From NCBI GenBank assembly GCA_900078405.1, contig FLTS01000001.1, positions 1,140,626 through 1,204,625 of the forward strand: a DNA stretch of 64,000 bases. The letters are read 5' to 3'. Below the pieces are notes generated by a model. The model worked only from the letters and a program-made list of their open reading frames with translations. It was not told where the DNA came from and searched no databases. Shown here in pieces: positions 9,193 to 17,095 of this stretch. Source of the DNA: an uncultured Stenotrophomonas sp. (lineage in GTDB: Bacteria > Pseudomonadota > Gammaproteobacteria > Xanthomonadales > Xanthomonadaceae). The translations under genes and the position numbers were made by a program. Position 1 is the stretch's first letter. Each line of letters begins with the position of its first letter.

Positions 9193-9254
9193 GTCGCGAC
9201 TTGCGTCGCTCCTACAACAGCAGCACCTTCCGTAGGAGCGACGCAAGTCGCGAC
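9193..9254. repeat. REP doublet left of the RAYT gene
   Basis: Two head-to-head copies of one 23-base element: GTCGCGACTTGCGTCGCTCC plus TAC (9193-9215) and its exact reverse complement (9232-9254). They are separated by a 16-base spacer AACAGCAGCACCTTCC. The right-hand doublet carries the reverse complement of this spacer. Confidence 0.93.
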
Positions 9255-9321
9255 GCTTTCCTACCCGACATCGCGAATATTCCATCTCTCCACTGCAAGC
9301 AATCCGCGACATCCTGCCGGC

Positions 9322-9783
9322 ATGCCAAGGAAGCATGCCCCGGGCCACGCCGCTCTTCGCCGTGGCCGCGCCTCACTGCCCAATCAGGTTTATCTGGTCA
9401 CTTTCGTCACGCACCATCGGCAACCTGTCTTTGCCGATGCAAAGCTTGCGATGATCGCCTCCCCAGTCATCCACGACGCGCGATCATGGGGAAGCGCAAC
9501 ACTGCTGGCATGGGTATTGATGCCCGATCACTGGCATGGCTTGATTCGGCTGGGCGAAGGCTGCGACCTGTCCCGTGTCGTCCAGCGCCTGAAAGCCCAT
9601 ATGGCCAGAATGCTGCCCCCGGAAGCGGCAAGACCCGTCTGGGCGCGTGGTTTCCATGACCATGCCCTGCGCCAGGAGGAGGACATGCAGGCCATCGCAC
9701 GTTACATCGTCATGAATCCGGTCAGGGCGGGGATCGTGGCTTCGCCGCGGTTCTATCCGTACTGGGATGCTGTCTGGCTTTGA
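9322..9783 (+). CDS. REP-associated tyrosine transposase (RAYT, Y1_Tnp/TnpA_REP family)
   Basis: RAYTs are single-tyrosine HUH nucleases that recognise, cut and rejoin REP palindromes and are thought to drive REP spread, usually without being mobile themselves. The 153-residue protein has YLVTFVTHHRQPVF at residues 24-37, the HUH-type pair in LMPDHWHGLIRL (His70 and His72) and the candidate catalytic Tyr128 in AIARYIVMNPVRAG. All expected motifs are intact and there is no frameshift, so it may be active. The gene is flanked by REP doublets at 9193-9254 and 9788-9849 that are mirror images of one another, the classic RAYT/REP arrangement. The start at 9322 places the conserved YLVT strand about 24 residues in, as usual. 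Confidence 0.93.
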   Translation: MPRKHAPGHAALRRGRASLPNQVYLVTFVTHHRQPVFADAKLAMIASPVIHDARSWGSATLLAWVLMPDHWHGLIRLGEGCDLSRVVQRLKAHMARMLPPEAARPVWARGFHDHALRQEEDMQAIARYIVMNPVRAGIVASPRFYPYWDAVWL

Positions 9784-9787
9784 GGCG

Positions 9788-9849
9788 GTCGCGACGTGCG
9801 TCGCTCCTACGGAAGGTGCTGCTGTTGTAGGAGCGACGCAAGTCGCGAC
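9788..9849. repeat. REP doublet right of the RAYT gene
   Basis: Arms 9788-9810 and 9827-9849 are separated by GGAAGGTGCTGCTGTT, the exact reverse complement of the left doublet's spacer. One base differs in the first arm (GACGTGCG versus GACTTGCG). It starts five bases after the RAYT stop. Confidence 0.92.
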
Positions 9850-9861
9850 CGAACGGCCGGT

Positions 9862-11022
9862 TCAACGAGCACCCCGCCGCAACACCAGCACGTCGATGCT
9901 CGACGGCACGCCCAGCCGCGCATTGAAGCCGTCCCACTGGCCCACACCGGCGCTGACGAACAGGGTCATGCCGCCGACGCGGTAGTCGCCGCGCACGAAG
10001 CCGTCGTTGAACGGCGCCACCAGCCAGCGGTCCATGCCGATGATGTGGCCGCCGTGGGTATGCCCGGAAATCTGCAGGTCCACCGCGCCGGTGGCCGCGG
10101 CTGCGCGCGCCAGCTTGGGCTGGTGCGCCAGCAGCAGGTGGAAATCGCTGCCCTGCGCCTGCCCGGCCACGCGCGGGATGTCCGGGGCTATGCCACCGCC
10201 CTGCACGAACTCGGGATTCCTGTAGAAGGCCGGATCGCCCACGCCGGACACCGCCAGCGTGCGGCCGTCGATCGCGAGCGTGACCGTCTCGTTTTCCAGC
10301 ACCCCCAGGCCCAGCTGCCGGAAGTGCGCCATCCACGCGGCGTAATTGCTGTAGTACTCGTGGTTGCCGGGCGCGACCCACACGCCGTGCGGCGCATGCA
10401 GTCCGGCCAAGGCAGCGACATTGGCGGCGTTGCCCGCGACCGGCCCGTCCACCATGTCGCCCGGCAACACGATCAGGTCGGGTTTCGCCGCCAGCACGTC
10501 ATCGACGATGCGCCGGGTACGCCATGCGCCCTTGACCGGGCTGGCGTGCAGGTCGGCCAGCACCGCCACACGCAGCCCGTCCAGCTCCGCCGGCAGGGAT
10601 GACAACTCGATTTCACGCTCGTGGACCTTCGGCGGCTTGAGGCCGTTGTAGGTGCCCAGCGTCGCCAGCAGCAGCACCAGCGACACCGCCACGTGCTGCA
10701 GCCGCGGCCCGTGCAGGAAACCACGCAGTCGCCCGGCACGGCGCGACAGGCGCAGCGGCAGCCACAGCACGTCGCGCAGCAGCACGAATACCAGTGCCAG
10801 TGCGAAGGCCACCATCACCCAGCCGAACAGCAGTTGCACCCACGCATTGGCAACGTCGCCGAACGCCTGCCGGCGCCACAACCAGCCCAGCAACGGCTGC
10901 AGCAACCCCAGCGCGAAAGTCAGCCCGGCATACCAGCGGCGCTTGCGGCCAAGCGCCGCCACCGGCCACCACAGCCAGAAGGCCAGCAGCAGCGGGAACA
11001 GCAATATCGATACGATCATCAA
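9862..11022 (-). CDS. Membrane-anchored metallophosphoesterase (YaeI/YkuE type)
   Basis: This 386-residue protein has an N-terminal membrane domain of about four hydrophobic segments (residues 1-24, 33-50, 60-88, 110-127). A calcineurin-type phosphoesterase domain follows, with all metal motifs: LADLHAS, LPGDMVD, APGNHEYY, LLAHQP and SGHTHGGH. YaeI and YkuE relatives remove UDP from UDP-diacylglucosamine or act on similar membrane substrates, but the actual substrate here is unknown. The membrane domain is larger than the single anchor of YaeI. It is convergent with the RAYT unit, its stop lying close to the right REP doublet. Confidence 0.85.
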   Translation of the reverse strand: MMIVSILLFPLLLAFWLWWPVAALGRKRRWYAGLTFALGLLQPLLGWLWRRQAFGDVANAWVQLLFGWVMVAFALALVFVLLRDVLWLPLRLSRRAGRLRGFLHGPRLQHVAVSLVLLLATLGTYNGLKPPKVHEREIELSSLPAELDGLRVAVLADLHASPVKGAWRTRRIVDDVLAAKPDLIVLPGDMVDGPVAGNAANVAALAGLHAPHGVWVAPGNHEYYSNYAAWMAHFRQLGLGVLENETVTLAIDGRTLAVSGVGDPAFYRNPEFVQGGGIAPDIPRVAGQAQGSDFHLLLAHQPKLARAAAATGAVDLQISGHTHGGHIIGMDRWLVAPFNDGFVRGDYRVGGMTLFVSAGVGQWDGFNARLGVPSSIDVLVLRRGAR

Positions 11023-11130
11023 TGCAAACCGCAGCCATGCCGATCACCGGCGCATGTCGGAACCCGGCAGGAAACCATCGGGGGAAAGCCGGCACGGAAC
11101 GCGCCCGTGCCGGCGGGGAAGCGCAGGCCG

Positions 11131-12945
11131 TTATGCGCCCTTGCCGTCGATCCAGCGCTCGATCTTTTCATCCAGCACGTCCAGCGGCACCGAGCCGTCC
11201 TTCAGCACTTCGGCGTGGAATTGGCGGATGTCGAACCGGTCGCCCAGCTTCTGCTCGGCGCGCTTGCGCAGCTCCTGGATCTTCAGCTCGCCGGTCTTGT
11301 AGGCCAGCGCCTGCCCCGGCCATGCGATGTAGCGCTCGGCCTCGGCGATGGCGTCCGGCTCGCTGACCGAGGAGTTGGCAAACATGTAATCCAGCACCTG
11401 CTGGCGGCTCCAGCCCTTGGAATGCAGGCCGGTATCGACCACCAGCCGCACCGCGCGCCACAGCTCGCCCTGCAGGCGACCGAAGTAGCTGTACGGGTCG
11501 GTGTAGACGCCCAGGTCCTTGCCCAGGCTCTCGGCATACAGGCCCCAGCCTTCGATGAAGGCGGTCTGCCCGCCGAAGCGGCGGAATGCCGGCACGCCCT
11601 GCAGTTCCTGCTGCAGCGCCAGCTGGAAGTGGTGGCCGGGGATGGCTTCGTGCAGGAACAGATCCTCGGCGTCCCACGTCTTCCGGGTCGGCAGGTCGAA
11701 GGTGTTGACGTAGAAGATGCCGGGGCGGCTGCCGTCCTCGCTGGGCTGCATGTATTCGCCACCGGCCGCCGATTCGGCGCGGAACGCTTCGATCGGGCGG
11801 ATCTCGAAGCCGGCCTTCGGGGTCAGCGAGAACAGCTTGGGCACGTTGGCCTCGACCTTCGCCTCCAGCCCGCGGTAATGCTCCAGCAGCGCGTCCTCGG
11901 ACGCGAACTCGAACTGCCTGTCGTGCTGCATGAACTTGAAGAAGTCCTGCAGCGAACCCTTGAAGCCCACCTGCTCCATCACCTTGTGCATCTCGCCGTG
12001 GATGCGCTCGACTTCGTTCAGGCCGATGGCGTGGATCTGCTCCGGGGTCTGCTCGGTGGTGGTCATCTGTTTGGCGCTGAAGGCGTACCACGCCTTGCCG
12101 TCGGGCAGCGCGTCCAGGCCGACCGTGTCGCGGGTGGCCGGCAGGTATTCGTTGGCGATGAAGTCGCGCTGCTTCCTGATCGCCGGCGTCAGCTGCTGCT
12201 CGATCAGGTCGCGGTAGGCGGCGGTCAGGCGCTCCTTGTCGGCGGCCGGAAAATCGGCCGGCATCAGCGTGATCGGGCCCCAGAACTGGCTGTCCTCGGC
12301 CTTGGCGGCGATCAGCGCGTCGAACTGCGGCACCACCTTTTCCATCAGCACGCGCGGCTGCACCACGCCGGCCTTGATGCCTTCGCGCATGTTGGCGATC
12401 TCGGTATCCAGCAGCACCGGGATACGCGCGGCGCGCGCCAGCCAGTTGTCGTAGTCCTTCACCGTCTTGAACGGCTGCGCCACCTGGCCCGAACCCAGCA
12501 TCACCGCGTAGCTCACGGTCGAGCCCATCTGGTTCACCGGCAGCATCCAGCCCGGGAACTTCTCACCCTCCAGCGACTGTTGCTGTTCCTCGACGAAGAT
12601 GCGGTAGCTGAGCAGATCCTGCCCACTCAGGCCGGCATCGCCGATCTTCCGCGCCTTGTCCAGCCATTGCGCGGTGAAGTCGTGGACCTGCTTGCGGTAG
12701 TCGGCCGAGCCCATGTCCGGCAACTGGTCGTTGTAACGGTCGTCGCCCTGGAAGGTGGCCTGCAGCGGGTTGAGCTTGAGCACGCCTTCCCAGTAGTCGG
12801 CATACAGCTGGTTCAACTGCGCGGCCTTTTCGGCCGGGGCGGCCTGCGCCGCTGCATCGCCGGCCGGCGGCGTGGACGGCGAGCAGGCGGCCAGCACCGT
12901 GGCCAACGAGAGGGAAACGGACAATGCCAGCGGACGCAACGTCAT
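11131..12945 (-). CDS. DUF885 family lipoprotein (putative metallopeptidase-like)
   Basis: A 604-residue protein starting at the ATG at 12945, chosen because it gives a lipoprotein signal peptide with lipobox VLAAC and a Cys near residue 21. The body matches the DUF885 family common in Xanthomonadaceae, including the LFLHEAIPGHHFQLALQ segment (HExxxGHH, resembling a zinc site), EGWGLYAESLGKDLG and AYKTGELKIQELR near the C-terminus. Family members are thought to be secreted metalloproteases, but the function is not established. It is transcribed divergently from the permease at 13152. Confidence 0.88.
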   Translation of the reverse strand: MTLRPLALSVSLSLATVLAACSPSTPPAGDAAAQAAPAEKAAQLNQLYADYWEGVLKLNPLQATFQGDDRYNDQLPDMGSADYRKQVHDFTAQWLDKARKIGDAGLSGQDLLSYRIFVEEQQQSLEGEKFPGWMLPVNQMGSTVSYAVMLGSGQVAQPFKTVKDYDNWLARAARIPVLLDTEIANMREGIKAGVVQPRVLMEKVVPQFDALIAAKAEDSQFWGPITLMPADFPAADKERLTAAYRDLIEQQLTPAIRKQRDFIANEYLPATRDTVGLDALPDGKAWYAFSAKQMTTTEQTPEQIHAIGLNEVERIHGEMHKVMEQVGFKGSLQDFFKFMQHDRQFEFASEDALLEHYRGLEAKVEANVPKLFSLTPKAGFEIRPIEAFRAESAAGGEYMQPSEDGSRPGIFYVNTFDLPTRKTWDAEDLFLHEAIPGHHFQLALQQELQGVPAFRRFGGQTAFIEGWGLYAESLGKDLGVYTDPYSYFGRLQGELWRAVRLVVDTGLHSKGWSRQQVLDYMFANSSVSEPDAIAEAERYIAWPGQALAYKTGELKIQELRKRAEQKLGDRFDIRQFHAEVLKDGSVPLDVLDEKIERWIDGKGA

Positions 12946-13151
12946 GGGGAATCCAGCAAGGGAATGAAGCAGGCAGCGTCCATGCGCCAGCGGGGCCGCG
13001 GAAGGGCCAAAGGTCATTGCCATCGCCGCACCGTCGGCAAACCGTCATAATCCGCGGCCCGCCCCACCCCGCCATCAGGTGGATGCCCGTTCCCGCCTGA
13101 TCCGCCGCCTGCGTGGCCCGCGCGATCCGGCCCTTGCCGTTGCCGCATTCG

Positions 13152-14420
13152 ATGACTACCTCCCGCCGCCCGCTGGGCTTCTGGTCCGCCACCGCCCTGG
13201 TCGTGGGCAGCATGATCGGCTCGGGCACCTTCCTGCTGCCGGCGACGCTGGCCCCCTATGGCGCCGCCACGCTGGTCGGCTGGGGCATCACCGGGTTCGG
13301 CGCGTTGCTGCTGGCCGTCACCTTCGCGCGGCTGGCGCGGCGCTGGCCGCAGACCGGCGGCCCCTATGTGTTCGCCCGCAACGCCTTCGGCGAGCTGCCC
13401 GGCTTCATGGTGGCGTGGAGCTACTGGATCTCGATGTGGTGCGCCATCGCCGCGATTGCGGTTGCCTTCACCGGCAGCATCGGTGCGATCTTCCCCGCCT
13501 TGACCGCCACCCCGGTGCGCGCAGCCAGTTGCGGCCTGTTCGCGCTGTGGCTGTGCGCCGGCGTCAACCTGCTCGGCGTGCGCGAGGCCGGGCGCCTGCA
13601 ACTGCTGACCACCGTGCTGAAGGTGGTGCCGCTGCTGCTGTTCGGGCTGGTGGCGCTGTGGTTCGTCGATGCCCGCCACTACGTGCCGTTCAACCCCAGC
13701 GGCGAGCCGCTGGGCAGCGTGGCCGCTGCCACCGTGGCGCTGACGCTGTGGGCGATGATCGGGCTGGAAGCGGCCACCGTGCCGGCCGAGTCGGTCGACG
13801 ACGCGCCGCGCACCGTGGCCCGTGCCACCATCGCCGGCACCGCCATCGCCGGCGTCGCCACCGTGCTGGCCTGCACCACCGTGCTGGGCCTGCTGCCGGC
13901 CGAGGTGCTGGCGGCCTCGGCCGCGCCGATGGCCGACGCCGCAGCCGCACTGTGGGGGCCCGGCGCCGGCATGCTGCTGGCGGCGGTGATGGCCGTTTCC
14001 TGCATCGGCGCACTCAACGGCTGGACGCTGCTGTCGGCGCAGCTGCCGATGGCCGCCGCCCGCGACGGCGTACTGCCGCGTGCCTTCGCCAAAGAGAACC
14101 GGCGCGGCGCCCCCGCCTTCGGCATCCTCGTCAGCTGCCTGCTCGCCACCGTGCTGGTGATCAGCAACTACAACCGCTCGCTGGTGGACCTGTTCAAGTT
14201 CTCGGTGCTGCTGTCCACCGCCGCCACCCTGCTGCCCTACCTCGCCGGTGCCGCCGCATGGCTGTGGCGCGGCACGGGCGCCGCCTCGCGACTGGCCGCC
14301 ACAGGCGCACTGGCCTTCAGCCTGTACGCGCTGGGCGGGGTCGGCGCCGAGGCGCTGCTATGGGGCGCCGGGCTGGTCGTGGCCGGGCTGCCGATCTATT
14401 TCTGGCTGCGACGCGGCTGA
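13152..14420 (+). CDS. Amino-acid permease (APC superfamily, arginine/agmatine antiporter-like)
   Basis: A 422-residue inner-membrane transporter of about twelve segments, with the first-helix motif ALVVGSMIGSGTFLLPATLAPYG and a WAMIGLEAATVPAESVDDAPRTVARAT segment (landmarks WAMIGLEAAT and VPAESV). These resemble AdiC/PotE-type exchangers more than the tandem permeases at 4-7 kb. The substrate is unknown. The ATG at 13152 is preferred over a GTG at 13113, since it puts the first helix close to the N-terminus. A CATAAT hexamer at 13046-13051 could be a -10 box. The 3' end overlaps the convergent marR gene by 63 bases. Confidence 0.88.
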   Translation: MTTSRRPLGFWSATALVVGSMIGSGTFLLPATLAPYGAATLVGWGITGFGALLLAVTFARLARRWPQTGGPYVFARNAFGELPGFMVAWSYWISMWCAIAAIAVAFTGSIGAIFPALTATPVRAASCGLFALWLCAGVNLLGVREAGRLQLLTTVLKVVPLLLFGLVALWFVDARHYVPFNPSGEPLGSVAAATVALTLWAMIGLEAATVPAESVDDAPRTVARATIAGTAIAGVATVLACTTVLGLLPAEVLAASAAPMADAAAALWGPGAGMLLAAVMAVSCIGALNGWTLLSAQLPMAAARDGVLPRAFAKENRRGAPAFGILVSCLLATVLVISNYNRSLVDLFKFSVLLSTAATLLPYLAGAAAWLWRGTGAASRLAATGALAFSLYALGGVGAEALLWGAGLVVAGLPIYFWLRRG

Positions 14421-14882
14421 GCCGCCCGCGCAGAGTTTCTCCGCGATCCGCTTGATGTCGCGCAGGTCGTCGGCATCGAGCAGGTCGGCGAAATGGTGGC
14501 GGACGGATTCCAGGTGCCGCGGCGTCGCCGCACGCAGCGCGTCCCGGCCCGCGCGGGTCAGGACCAGCAGGCAGCCGCGGCCATCCTCGGGGTCGGGCGC
14601 ACGCTCGATGAGCCCCCGCTCTTCCATGCGCGAGGCATGCCGCGAGAGCCGGCTGCGCGACCACCCCATCTTGGCAGCCTGCAGATGCAGGGGGCTGGTC
14701 GTGTCCGGGCGCTCGACCAAGGTGCTGAGCACCTCGTAGTCCGCTTCGGACAGCCCGGTGGCTGCGAGGGCCTGGCCGATCCGCGTGCGCACGCCGACCG
14801 TCATCCGCCGGAAGGCGCGCCATGCGCCCTCCTCGTCGCCATCGAGCCAGTCCGAGGTGGCCGTTTTCTTTTTCATTGACAT
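14358..14882 (-). CDS. MarR-family transcriptional regulator
   Basis: A 174-residue MarR protein with a winged-helix domain at about residues 50-130: YEVLSTLVERPDTTSPLHL as helix region, WSRSRLSRHASRMEERGLIER as recognition helix and wing entry (landmarks SRSRLSRHASRMEERG), and DGRGCLLVLTRAG as the wing. MarR dimers usually bind palindromes and repress a divergent gene until a ligand binds. Its start (MSMKKKTA, ATG at 14882) lies within a perfect inverted repeat shared with the divergent FMN-reductase gene, strongly suggesting autorepression plus control of that gene. The 3' end overlaps the convergent permease. Confidence 0.9.
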   Translation of the reverse strand: MSMKKKTATSDWLDGDEEGAWRAFRRMTVGVRTRIGQALAATGLSEADYEVLSTLVERPDTTSPLHLQAAKMGWSRSRLSRHASRMEERGLIERAPDPEDGRGCLLVLTRAGRDALRAATPRHLESVRHHFADLLDADDLRDIKRIAEKLCAGGSAASQPEIDRQPGHDQPGAP

Positions 14883-14925
14883 GTAATCGAATATCCGCCA
14901 ATCTCGATTACATGTCAATGAAAAA
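14869..14925. promoter_or_regulatory. Perfect inverted repeat: divergent promoter and likely MarR operator
   Basis: Arms TTTCATTGACATGTAATCGA (14871-14890) and its exact complement (14904-14923), extendable by one or two bases, are separated by 13 bases. Each arm includes a TTGACA -35 box and the start codon of the opposite gene, so both proteins begin MSMKK. On the minus strand, TTGACA (14918-14913) is 17 bases from GATATT (14895-14890), putting initiation near the marR ATG. The plus-strand -10 is weak. Confidence 0.8.
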
Positions 14926-16012
14926 ACCCCGCATCATGGTGCTCGCCTGCAGCACCCGCCCCGGCGCACTGGCCCCCGCGGTCGCAGACTGGTTCATGCA
15001 CGCGACCGCGCCGCACGCCGAGGCGCTGGACGCCGAACTGGTGCCCGTCTCGCTGGCCGACCTGGACCTGCCGTTCCTGGACGAGCCGGAGCATCCCGCA
15101 TCCGGCGTTTACCGGCAGCCGCATTCGCTGGCCTGGAGCGCGCTGGTCGATGGCGTCGACGGCTTCGTCTTCGTCACGCCCGAATACAACCACGGCATGC
15201 CCGCCGTCCTGAAGAATGCGCTCGATTACCTCGGCCGCGAATGGGCATGGAAACCGGTCGGCTTCGTCAGCTACGGCCATACCTCCGCCGGCACCCGGTC
15301 GGTACAGCACGCCAGGCAGGTTGTGTCCGCGCTCCGGCTGGTCCCGACCGGCGCGACGGTATCCCTCCGCATCGGCGACGGCATCGTGGAAGGACAGGTA
15401 CGGCAGGACGAGCGCCTGGACGGCCTCGCGGCACGGCTCCTGGGCGAGGTCGTCAGGCTGGGCCATGCCCTGCGGCCCATGCGCGAACCGCTGGATGGCT
15501 CGACGCAGGCGGGGCCGGTTGCCGGCTCCCATGCCCGGCGCCTGACACCGGCGGATGCGGCAGACGTCATCGTCCTGCAACGTTGCTGCTGGGTGGACGA
15601 GGCCCTTGCCAACCAGACCCTGGGCATCCCGGCCCTGCACGAGGGCCTCGACGACGTGTGCAGATGGCTCGGGCAATGGACCGCGCTCGGGCTGTGGCGT
15701 GACGGCAAGCTGCTCGGTATGGTCCGCGCCCGGCGCGATGGCGACGCATGGAACATCGGCCGCCTGGCCGTGGCCCCGCACATGCGCGGAAGCGGCCTCG
15801 GACGCTGGCTGCTGAGGCTCGTGGAGGACAGGGCCGAACCGGCGTGCATCCGGGCGGCGCTGGAGACCGGCGCCCGCAGCACGCAGAACATCCGCCTGTA
15901 CCTGAGCGAAGGTTTCGAATACCTCCCCGGCATGGAAGGGGGCGATGTCGTCCATCTGGCGAAGCCGTTGCGGGAGCAGGCTGCGCAGGCAGGCGTCCCG
16001 GCCGGCCACTGA
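14912..16012 (+). CDS. NADPH-dependent FMN reductase domain fused to a GNAT acetyltransferase
   Basis: This 366-residue protein combines two domains. Residues about 6-185 are a flavodoxin-like NADPH-dependent FMN reductase, with LACSTRPGALAP (phosphate-binding loop) and TPEYNHGMPAVLKNALDYL (flavin-binding motif). Residues about 215-355 are a GNAT N-acetyltransferase, with RLAVAPHMRGSGLGRWLLR as the acetyl-CoA-binding motif A and a NIRLYLSEGFEYLPG motif B region. The frame is continuous across the junction near residue 205, so this is a real fusion or a well-read-through pair. Reductases of this type often reduce quinones or drugs; with MarR control the protein may detoxify a compound by reduction followed by acetylation (inference). 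The ATG at 14918 is an alternative start. Confidence 0.86.
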   Translation: MSMKKPRIMVLACSTRPGALAPAVADWFMHATAPHAEALDAELVPVSLADLDLPFLDEPEHPASGVYRQPHSLAWSALVDGVDGFVFVTPEYNHGMPAVLKNALDYLGREWAWKPVGFVSYGHTSAGTRSVQHARQVVSALRLVPTGATVSLRIGDGIVEGQVRQDERLDGLAARLLGEVVRLGHALRPMREPLDGSTQAGPVAGSHARRLTPADAADVIVLQRCCWVDEALANQTLGIPALHEGLDDVCRWLGQWTALGLWRDGKLLGMVRARRDGDAWNIGRLAVAPHMRGSGLGRWLLRLVEDRAEPACIRAALETGARSTQNIRLYLSEGFEYLPGMEGGDVVHLAKPLREQAAQAGVPAGH

Positions 16013-16040
16013 CCGACGGATCGACCGCGAACGGCCACGC

Positions 16041-16046
16041 TAGAAT
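16041..16046 (+). promoter_or_regulatory. Putative -10 box (TAGAAT) before the C13 protease gene
   Basis: GCTAGAATCGC resembles the TAGAAT elements seen upstream of mtnB, hisS and ndk in this window. It lies 30 bases before the 16076 start codon. No clear -35 is seen. Confidence 0.4.
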
Positions 16047-16075
16047 CGCCCCGCCCTCCCTCCTGCCCGTACCCG

Positions 16076-17068
16076 ATGACTCGCGCAGCCTCCGCCACGA
16101 CGCGCCATGCCCGATACCCGAAGGCGATGGCTCCGGTCCTGGCGCTGTTCTTCTGCATCTGGCCGGCGCTGGCGCAGACGCCCGGACCCGATGCATGGGA
16201 GCCGACCACGCCGCGGCTGGAAGGCGCGCAACTGGCCCGGCTCGACGCCGCGCTGGAGCGCCTGCCGCCGCAGCGGCCGGGCGTGACCGACATGTATGTG
16301 CTGGGCGTGGCCGGCGACGCCGACGAGGACGTGTTCCGCAACGAGGTGGCCTACCTGCGGCAGTTGTCGGCGCAGCGCTGGGGTTCCCGGGACCGCATGC
16401 TGGCGCTGGTCAACCAGCCCGATGCGCTACCCGGCGAAGATGCGCCGCCGCTGGCCACCTGGGAGAGCATCGGCTACGCGCTGGACGTGCTGGGGCAGAC
16501 GCTGGACCCGCGCGAGGACGTGCTGTTCCTGTACCTGAGCAGCCACGGGCTGGACGACAGCAGCGTCTACCTGCACACCGGGCCCGGCGAAGAGGACTAT
16601 CTCGCGCCGGAGGACCTCGCGCAGTTGCTGGACGAAGCCGGGATCGGCAACGCGGTGATCGTGGTGTCGGCCTGCTACTCGGGCGGCTTCGTGCCGGTGC
16701 TGGAGGCACCCGAGCGCATGGTCATCACCGCCGCGCGCAAGGACCGCCCGTCATTCGGCTGCGGCAATACCGACAGCGCCACCTGGTTCGGCCGTGCATT
16801 CCTGGTCGAGGCGCTGAACACCACCAACGACTATGCCAGCGCCTTCAAGGCGGCCAGCGCCACGGTGCGGCAACGGGAAATGGAAGAAGGCGAGCTGCCC
16901 TCGCAACCGCAGTTCTTCGCCGGCAGCTCGATCACGCCGGTACTGGCCCGTTGGCGCGCGGAGTTGCTCGAAAGCGCACCAGTCCCGTATCCCTTCCGGC
17001 ATGTGCCGCACCCGCATCCGCCGGCAGCGAATCGTGCTTCCGCCCCGACCAACCACAAGTCCCGCTGA
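16076..17068 (+). CDS. Secreted C13-family (legumain/caspase-fold) cysteine peptidase
   Basis: A 330-residue protein with an N-terminal signal peptide (MAPVLALFFCIWPALAQ if the ATG at 16127 is used). The peptidase C13-like core carries the catalytic dyad of clan CD: histidine in YLSSHGLDD (about His157) and cysteine in VVSACYSGGF (about Cys200). A central FLYLS strand precedes the His, as in caspases, legumains and GPI8. Bacterial members are typical of Xanthomonadaceae and usually lie in the periplasm; targets are unknown, although the clan favours cleavage after specific residues such as Asn, Asp or Arg. No partner gene is evident. The C-terminus (PHPHPPAANRAS) is low-complexity. Confidence 0.85.
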   Translation: MTRAASATTRHARYPKAMAPVLALFFCIWPALAQTPGPDAWEPTTPRLEGAQLARLDAALERLPPQRPGVTDMYVLGVAGDADEDVFRNEVAYLRQLSAQRWGSRDRMLALVNQPDALPGEDAPPLATWESIGYALDVLGQTLDPREDVLFLYLSSHGLDDSSVYLHTGPGEEDYLAPEDLAQLLDEAGIGNAVIVVSACYSGGFVPVLEAPERMVITAARKDRPSFGCGNTDSATWFGRAFLVEALNTTNDYASAFKAASATVRQREMEEGELPSQPQFFAGSSITPVLARWRAELLESAPVPYPFRHVPHPHPPAANRASAPTNHKSR

Positions 17069-17095
17069 CCACGCCACCCGGCACCTGCAGTGCGG

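Noticed and set aside
12946..13151. Small gene between the DUF885 gene and the permease
   Set aside because: No start with ribosome-binding site and no conserved sequence were visible. The region appears to hold only the divergent promoters.
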